A stretch of 51,920 bases of DNA from an uncultured Succiniclasticum sp. (GTDB lineage: Bacteria > Bacillota > Negativicutes > Acidaminococcales > Acidaminococcaceae), in NCBI GenBank assembly GCA_905233365.1, contig CAJODT010000002.1, positions 1 to 51,920 on the forward strand, read 5' to 3'. Both the position numbers and the translations under genes were made by a program. This document shows positions 48,188 to 51,920 of this stretch, piece by piece. Within the stretch, counting starts at the first letter, position 1, and each line of letters starts with the position of its first letter. The notes under the pieces are model-generated. The model saw only the letters and a program-made list of their open reading frames with translations, was not told the origin of the DNA and did no database searches.

Positions 48188-49082
48188 GAAAAGCCTGCTG
48201 GCCCTCTGGCAGAGCAATTACATCAAAAGCTGCCTGGAAAAGCAGTATCCGGACTGCGAAGTCCGTTTGCAGAAAATCGTCACCAAAGGCGATAAAATTC
48301 TGGACGTCCCCCTGTCCAAGATTGGTGGCAAGGGGCTGTTCACCAAAGAAATTGAAACCGCGCTGCTGGACGGGGAAGTCGACCTGGCCGTCCACAGCCT
48401 GAAGGATATGCCCACAAAACTGCCGGAAGGCCTCTGCCTGACCGCCATTACGGAGCGTGCTGTTGTGGGCGATGCTTTTGTCAGCAACAAGTACAATACG
48501 TTTGCGAAATTGCCTGCGGGAGCGGTGCTGGGTACGTCCAGCCTGCGGCGCAAGGCACAGCTTTTAGCCAAACGTCCCGATCTGGATATCCGGGATCTGC
48601 GGGGTAACGTGGATACCCGCCTTCACAAGCTGGACGAAGGCCAGTACGATGCCATCATTTTAGCCGCAGCGGGGCTCACCCGCTTAGGTTACGCCGACCG
48701 GATCAAAGAGACCCTGCCCTGCGATTTCTGTATTCCCGCTGTAGGCCAGGGCGCTTTGGCCATCGAATGCAGGACGGACAACAAAGAAGTCCGGGCTATG
48801 CTGGAGTTTTTGAACCACCCTGCCACTAAAAGCTGCACTGACGCGGAGCGTGCTTTTTTAGGATTAGTGGAAGGTGGCTGTCAGGTACCTATCGGCGTCC
48901 ACGCGGATGTTATTACAACTGGCAGAATGCATATTACTGCCATCATTGCCACTTTGGATGGCTCTACCCTGTTGCGGGATGAAATCGACGGCGATGTGAA
49001 TGACGCTGTTGTATTGGGGCAAAACCTGGGCAGGCGCATGCTGGAAAACGGCGGAAAAGCGATTTTGGACGAAATACTGTAG
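48159..49082 (+). CDS. hemC: Hydroxymethylbilane synthase
   Basis: TITIGTRKSLLALWQSN, VDLAVHSLKDMPTKLPEGL, LGTSSLRRKAQL; overlaps hemA by 29 nt. Confidence 0.97.
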   Translation: MKRTITIGTRKSLLALWQSNYIKSCLEKQYPDCEVRLQKIVTKGDKILDVPLSKIGGKGLFTKEIETALLDGEVDLAVHSLKDMPTKLPEGLCLTAITERAVVGDAFVSNKYNTFAKLPAGAVLGTSSLRRKAQLLAKRPDLDIRDLRGNVDTRLHKLDEGQYDAIILAAAGLTRLGYADRIKETLPCDFCIPAVGQGALAIECRTDNKEVRAMLEFLNHPATKSCTDAERAFLGLVEGGCQVPIGVHADVITTGRMHITAIIATLDGSTLLRDEIDGDVNDAVVLGQNLGRRMLENGGKAILDEIL

Positions 49083-49108
49083 TGGTTTAATATGCAGTTT
49101 CTATCAGT

Positions 49109-49289
49109 CTTCCGTCAGGAAAAGGCATGAGCAAACTGTAGAAAACGATTGTGTCATTCCATGAGATGAAATGAGCCGTCCGTGGCGAGACTGTCTGAGG
49201 GGCGCAGCCCCGAGTTTCGAAGCCACAGGCGAATGAATCCATGGAATAGCAATCGTTGATGTGTTTGCGATATCTTTTTCTGACGGAAG
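49109..49289. repeat. ~180-bp long imperfect hairpin / palindromic element between hemC and cobA-hemD
   Basis: Nested inverted repeats CTTCCGTCAG...CTGACGGAAG; AACGATTG / CAATCGTT; ATTCCATG / CATGGAAT; GTGGC / GCCAC; GGGGC-GCA-GCCCC. Confidence 0.75.
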
Positions 49290-49318
49290 CAGATGAAAAT
49301 CAAGAAAGGATCATTTCT

Positions 49319-50839
49319 ATGAACAAAACCGGTAAAGTTTACTTAATCGGCGCGGGCCCCGGCGACCCGGGCCTGCTGACCTTAAAAGGCCGCGACTGTC
49401 TGGCAGTTTGCGACGTGGTAGTTTATGACCGCCTGGCCGATCCACGCATTTTAAGCTGGGTCAATCCGGAGGCGGAGCGCATCTATGTAGGCAAAGCTTC
49501 CAGCAACCATGTGATGAAGCAGGAAGATATTTCCAAACTGTTAGTCAAACTGGCAGCAGAAGGTAAAACCGTAGCCCGTCTGAAAGGCGGCGACTCTTTC
49601 GTCTTCGGCCGCGGCGGCGAAGAAGCGCTGCTGTTGAAAGAAAATAATCTTCCGTTTGAGTTTATTCCCGGCATCACCAGCGCCATCTCCGTACCGGAAT
49701 ACGCCGGCATCCCGGTAACACATCGCAAGGTAGCCGCCAGCTTTGCCGTCATCACCGGACACGAAGATCCGTCAAGGGAAAAATCCGGTATCAACTGGCA
49801 AGGCCTGGCCACCGGCGTGGATACGCTGGTCTTCCTCATGGGCGTGGAAAACCTGAAGAACATTGCGGCCAAACTGATTGAAAATGGACGGCCGGCGGAT
49901 ACCCCTGCCGCCCTGATCCGCTGGGGCACCCATCCGGAACAGCGTACTCTTGTCACCACGTTGGGCAATGCGTATGACGATGTAGTGCGTACCGGTATGA
50001 AGCCCCCTGCCATTTTCATTGTAGGCGAAGTAGTAAAACTGCGTGACTCCCTCAGCTGGTTCGAGACCAAGCCCCTGTTCGGCAAAACCTTCGTGGTGAC
50101 TCGTGCACGCGCCCAGGCTTCCGTTCTCACAGAAAAACTGGAGATGGAAGGCGCCAAGGTCATGGAAGTGCCCGCCATCAAAATCACGGATCCGGATGAT
50201 TTCGCTCCCCTGGATGCGGCGCAGAAAAACCTGGCTGCCTACGACTGGGTCATCTTCACCAGCGCCAACGGCGTAGACCTGTTCTTTGACCGCCTGCTGC
50301 AGAACGGCAAGGATGCCCGCGCTTTTGCCAGCTGCAAGATTGCGGCCATCGGCTCCGCTACGGCCGACATGCTGACCGCTTACGGGCTGACAGCGGATTT
50401 AATCCCCGCCTCCTATAAAGCGGAAGATTTAGTGGACACGCTTCTGCCCCAGCTCCACAAAGGCAGTAAGGTCCTGCTGGCCCGGGCCAAAGAAGCCCGC
50501 AACGTGTTACCGGACTCCTTAAAAGCCGGCGGCGCCAATGTGGAAGTGGTGGCAGTGTACCAGACCGTCAGCGACTGCGAAAACAAAGACGAACTGGTGG
50601 CAGCCTTACAGAATAAAACGGTAGACTGTATCACCTTCACCAGCTCCTCCACCGTGACCAATCTGCTGAAAGCATTGGACGAGAATAAAGAACTGCTGAA
50701 CGGTGTTACCCTGGCAGCCATCGGCCCCATCACTGCCAAAACTATGGAAAAGCTTGGACTGAAACCTACAGTGTGCGCCGGCACCTACACCATCGACGGA
50801 TTAGTAGAAGCATTAAACAAGTTTTATGCCGTAAAATGA
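49319..50839 (+). CDS. cobA-hemD: Uroporphyrinogen-III C-methyltransferase / uroporphyrinogen-III synthase fusion
   Basis: VYLIGAGPGDPGLLTLKG, RLKGGDSFVFGRGGEEA; C-terminal HemD-like WVIFTSANGVDLFF ... VDCITFTSSSTVTNLL. Confidence 0.96.
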   Translation: MNKTGKVYLIGAGPGDPGLLTLKGRDCLAVCDVVVYDRLADPRILSWVNPEAERIYVGKASSNHVMKQEDISKLLVKLAAEGKTVARLKGGDSFVFGRGGEEALLLKENNLPFEFIPGITSAISVPEYAGIPVTHRKVAASFAVITGHEDPSREKSGINWQGLATGVDTLVFLMGVENLKNIAAKLIENGRPADTPAALIRWGTHPEQRTLVTTLGNAYDDVVRTGMKPPAIFIVGEVVKLRDSLSWFETKPLFGKTFVVTRARAQASVLTEKLEMEGAKVMEVPAIKITDPDDFAPLDAAQKNLAAYDWVIFTSANGVDLFFDRLLQNGKDARAFASCKIAAIGSATADMLTAYGLTADLIPASYKAEDLVDTLLPQLHKGSKVLLARAKEARNVLPDSLKAGGANVEVVAVYQTVSDCENKDELVAALQNKTVDCITFTSSSTVTNLLKALDENKELLNGVTLAAIGPITAKTMEKLGLKPTVCAGTYTIDGLVEALNKFYAVK

Positions 50840-50952
50840 AAAACGGTTTGCCTCTTGAAAAGCTATATGCAGAATGCGAAGCTCCATCGTTTTCTTAAAA
50901 GCAAATACATAAATTGTAATTTAAAATTCAGCTAAAGGAAGTGTAATGTACC

Positions 50953-51920
50953 ATGACCGGATTTCCCATTTACCGTCCCCGCCGCCTGCGCGCCACCGAA
51001 AACCTGCGCAGCCTGATCCGGGAAACAAGCCTCGGTGTAAAGGACCTGATATTTCCCCTGTTCGTCGTGCCGGGTACCAATATTAAACATGAAATTGAAA
51101 CCTTAAAGAACAATTACCAGTGGTCTGTGGACCGGGTGCTGGAAGCTGTGGACGAAGCTGTTGCGCTGGGTATCCCTGCCGTGTTGCTCTTCGGCCTCCC
51201 CTCCTATAAAGATGAAGAAGGCAGCAGCGCCTGGGACGATAACGAACCGGTACAGATGGCCAGCAAGGCGATTAAAACCAAATATCCCGAGATGGTGGTC
51301 ATCACCGACGCCTGCTTCTGCGAATACACCAGCCACGGCCACTGCGGCATCCTGACCCCAGACTGCGCTTCCGTGGACAACGACAAGACCCTGCCAAATC
51401 TGGCCAAGCTGGCTGTGAGCCAGGCCCGTTGCGGCGCCGATATCATCGCCCCCTCCAACATGATGGACGGCTATGTCACCACCATGCGCAAAGCGTTGGA
51501 TGAAGCAGGCTACACCAACGTGGCCATCATGGCCTACAGCGCCAAGTTCGCTTCCGCCTATTACGGACCCTTCCGTGCCGCTGCGGATTCCGCTCCCGGC
51601 AAAGGCGACCGCAAGGGCTATCAGATGGACCCGGGCAACAGCGACGAAGCCATGCGGGAAATTGCGCTGGATATTGAAGAAGGTGCGGACATCGTCATGG
51701 TGAAACCCGCCCTGGCTTATCAGGACGTAACAAGAAGAGCCCACGAAACCTTCAACCGCCCCCTCTGCGTGTACAACGTCAGCGGCGAATACGCCATGGT
51801 GAAAGCGGCGGCTGAACGCGGCTGGATCGACGAAAAGCGGATCGTCATGGAGACCATGCTCAGCTTCAAACGGGCCGGCGCCAAGATGATCATCACCTAT
51901 CATGCGTTAGATGTGGCGCG
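50953..51920 (+). CDS. hemB: Delta-aminolevulinic acid dehydratase (partial, runs off the right edge)
   Basis: Manual translation MTGFPIYRPRRLRATENLRSLIRETSLGVKDLIFPLFVV...VITDACFCEYTSHGHCGIL...IIAPSNMMDGYV...IVMVKPALAYQD. Confidence 0.96.
   Translation, partial: MTGFPIYRPRRLRATENLRSLIRETSLGVKDLIFPLFVVPGTNIKHEIETLKNNYQWSVDRVLEAVDEAVALGIPAVLLFGLPSYKDEEGSSAWDDNEPVQMASKAIKTKYPEMVVITDACFCEYTSHGHCGILTPDCASVDNDKTLPNLAKLAVSQARCGADIIAPSNMMDGYVTTMRKALDEAGYTNVAIMAYSAKFASAYYGPFRAAADSAPGKGDRKGYQMDPGNSDEAMREIALDIEEGADIVMVKPALAYQDVTRRAHETFNRPLCVYNVSGEYAMVKAAAERGWIDEKRIVMETMLSFKRAGAKMIITYHALDVA

Noticed and set aside
51103-51903. 266-aa minus-strand ORF
   Set aside because: Antisense to hemB, whose plus-strand translation carries all family motifs.

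Overview
This 51.9-kb window looks like chromosomal DNA of a Firmicute with Negativicutes-like (Acidaminococcaceae/Veillonellaceae-type) gene content; the taxonomy is inference only. It is mostly housekeeping sequence. Minus strand from the left: purL 5' part; GNAT and DUF2156 proteins; a lower-ligand cobalamin cluster (cobC-like phosphatase, a shortened CobT paralog, cobS, CobT, cobU, SH3-like small protein); a nitroreductase / decayed aldo-keto reductase / MATE region; a secreted HAD phosphatase; a TraX-family protein beside a Nif11-like double-glycine peptide precursor; PduO-type adenosyltransferase; ndk; htpX; aminotransferase; xerD; hfq; miaA; methyltransferase; mutL; mutS; miaB; and a two-gene SufB/SufC-like module. 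The right half has uppP, two metallophosphatases, a His-tail secreted protein, C_GCAxxG_C_C protein, a CoA-disulfide-reductase/rhodanese fusion, a pyridoxal/HMP kinase, an AbrB-type membrane protein, a dicarboxylate symporter, a PTS EIIBC, a D,D-carboxypeptidase, a tandem-repeat secreted protein, and the tetrapyrrole operon (sirC-like, hemA, hemC, cobA-hemD, hemB partial). No tRNA, rRNA, CRISPR array or complete transposon was recognised. Best second-look items: (1) the divergent CobT pair flanking cobS, with complementary motif loss, suggesting an ArsAB-like phenolic-cobamide enzyme; (2) the orphan Nif11-like RiPP precursor plus TraX, bracketed by near-identical terminator hairpins; (3) the 11-12-residue repeat protein, possibly a 7(1) knot fold; (4) two inverted copies of a ~160-bp palindromic MITE-like element, each about 60 bp upstream of a start codon; (5) a ~180-bp long hairpin filling the hemC/cobA-hemD gap; (6) a leader with interleaved helices that can sequester the ribosome-binding site of the kinase gene; (7) a probable AUU start codon.
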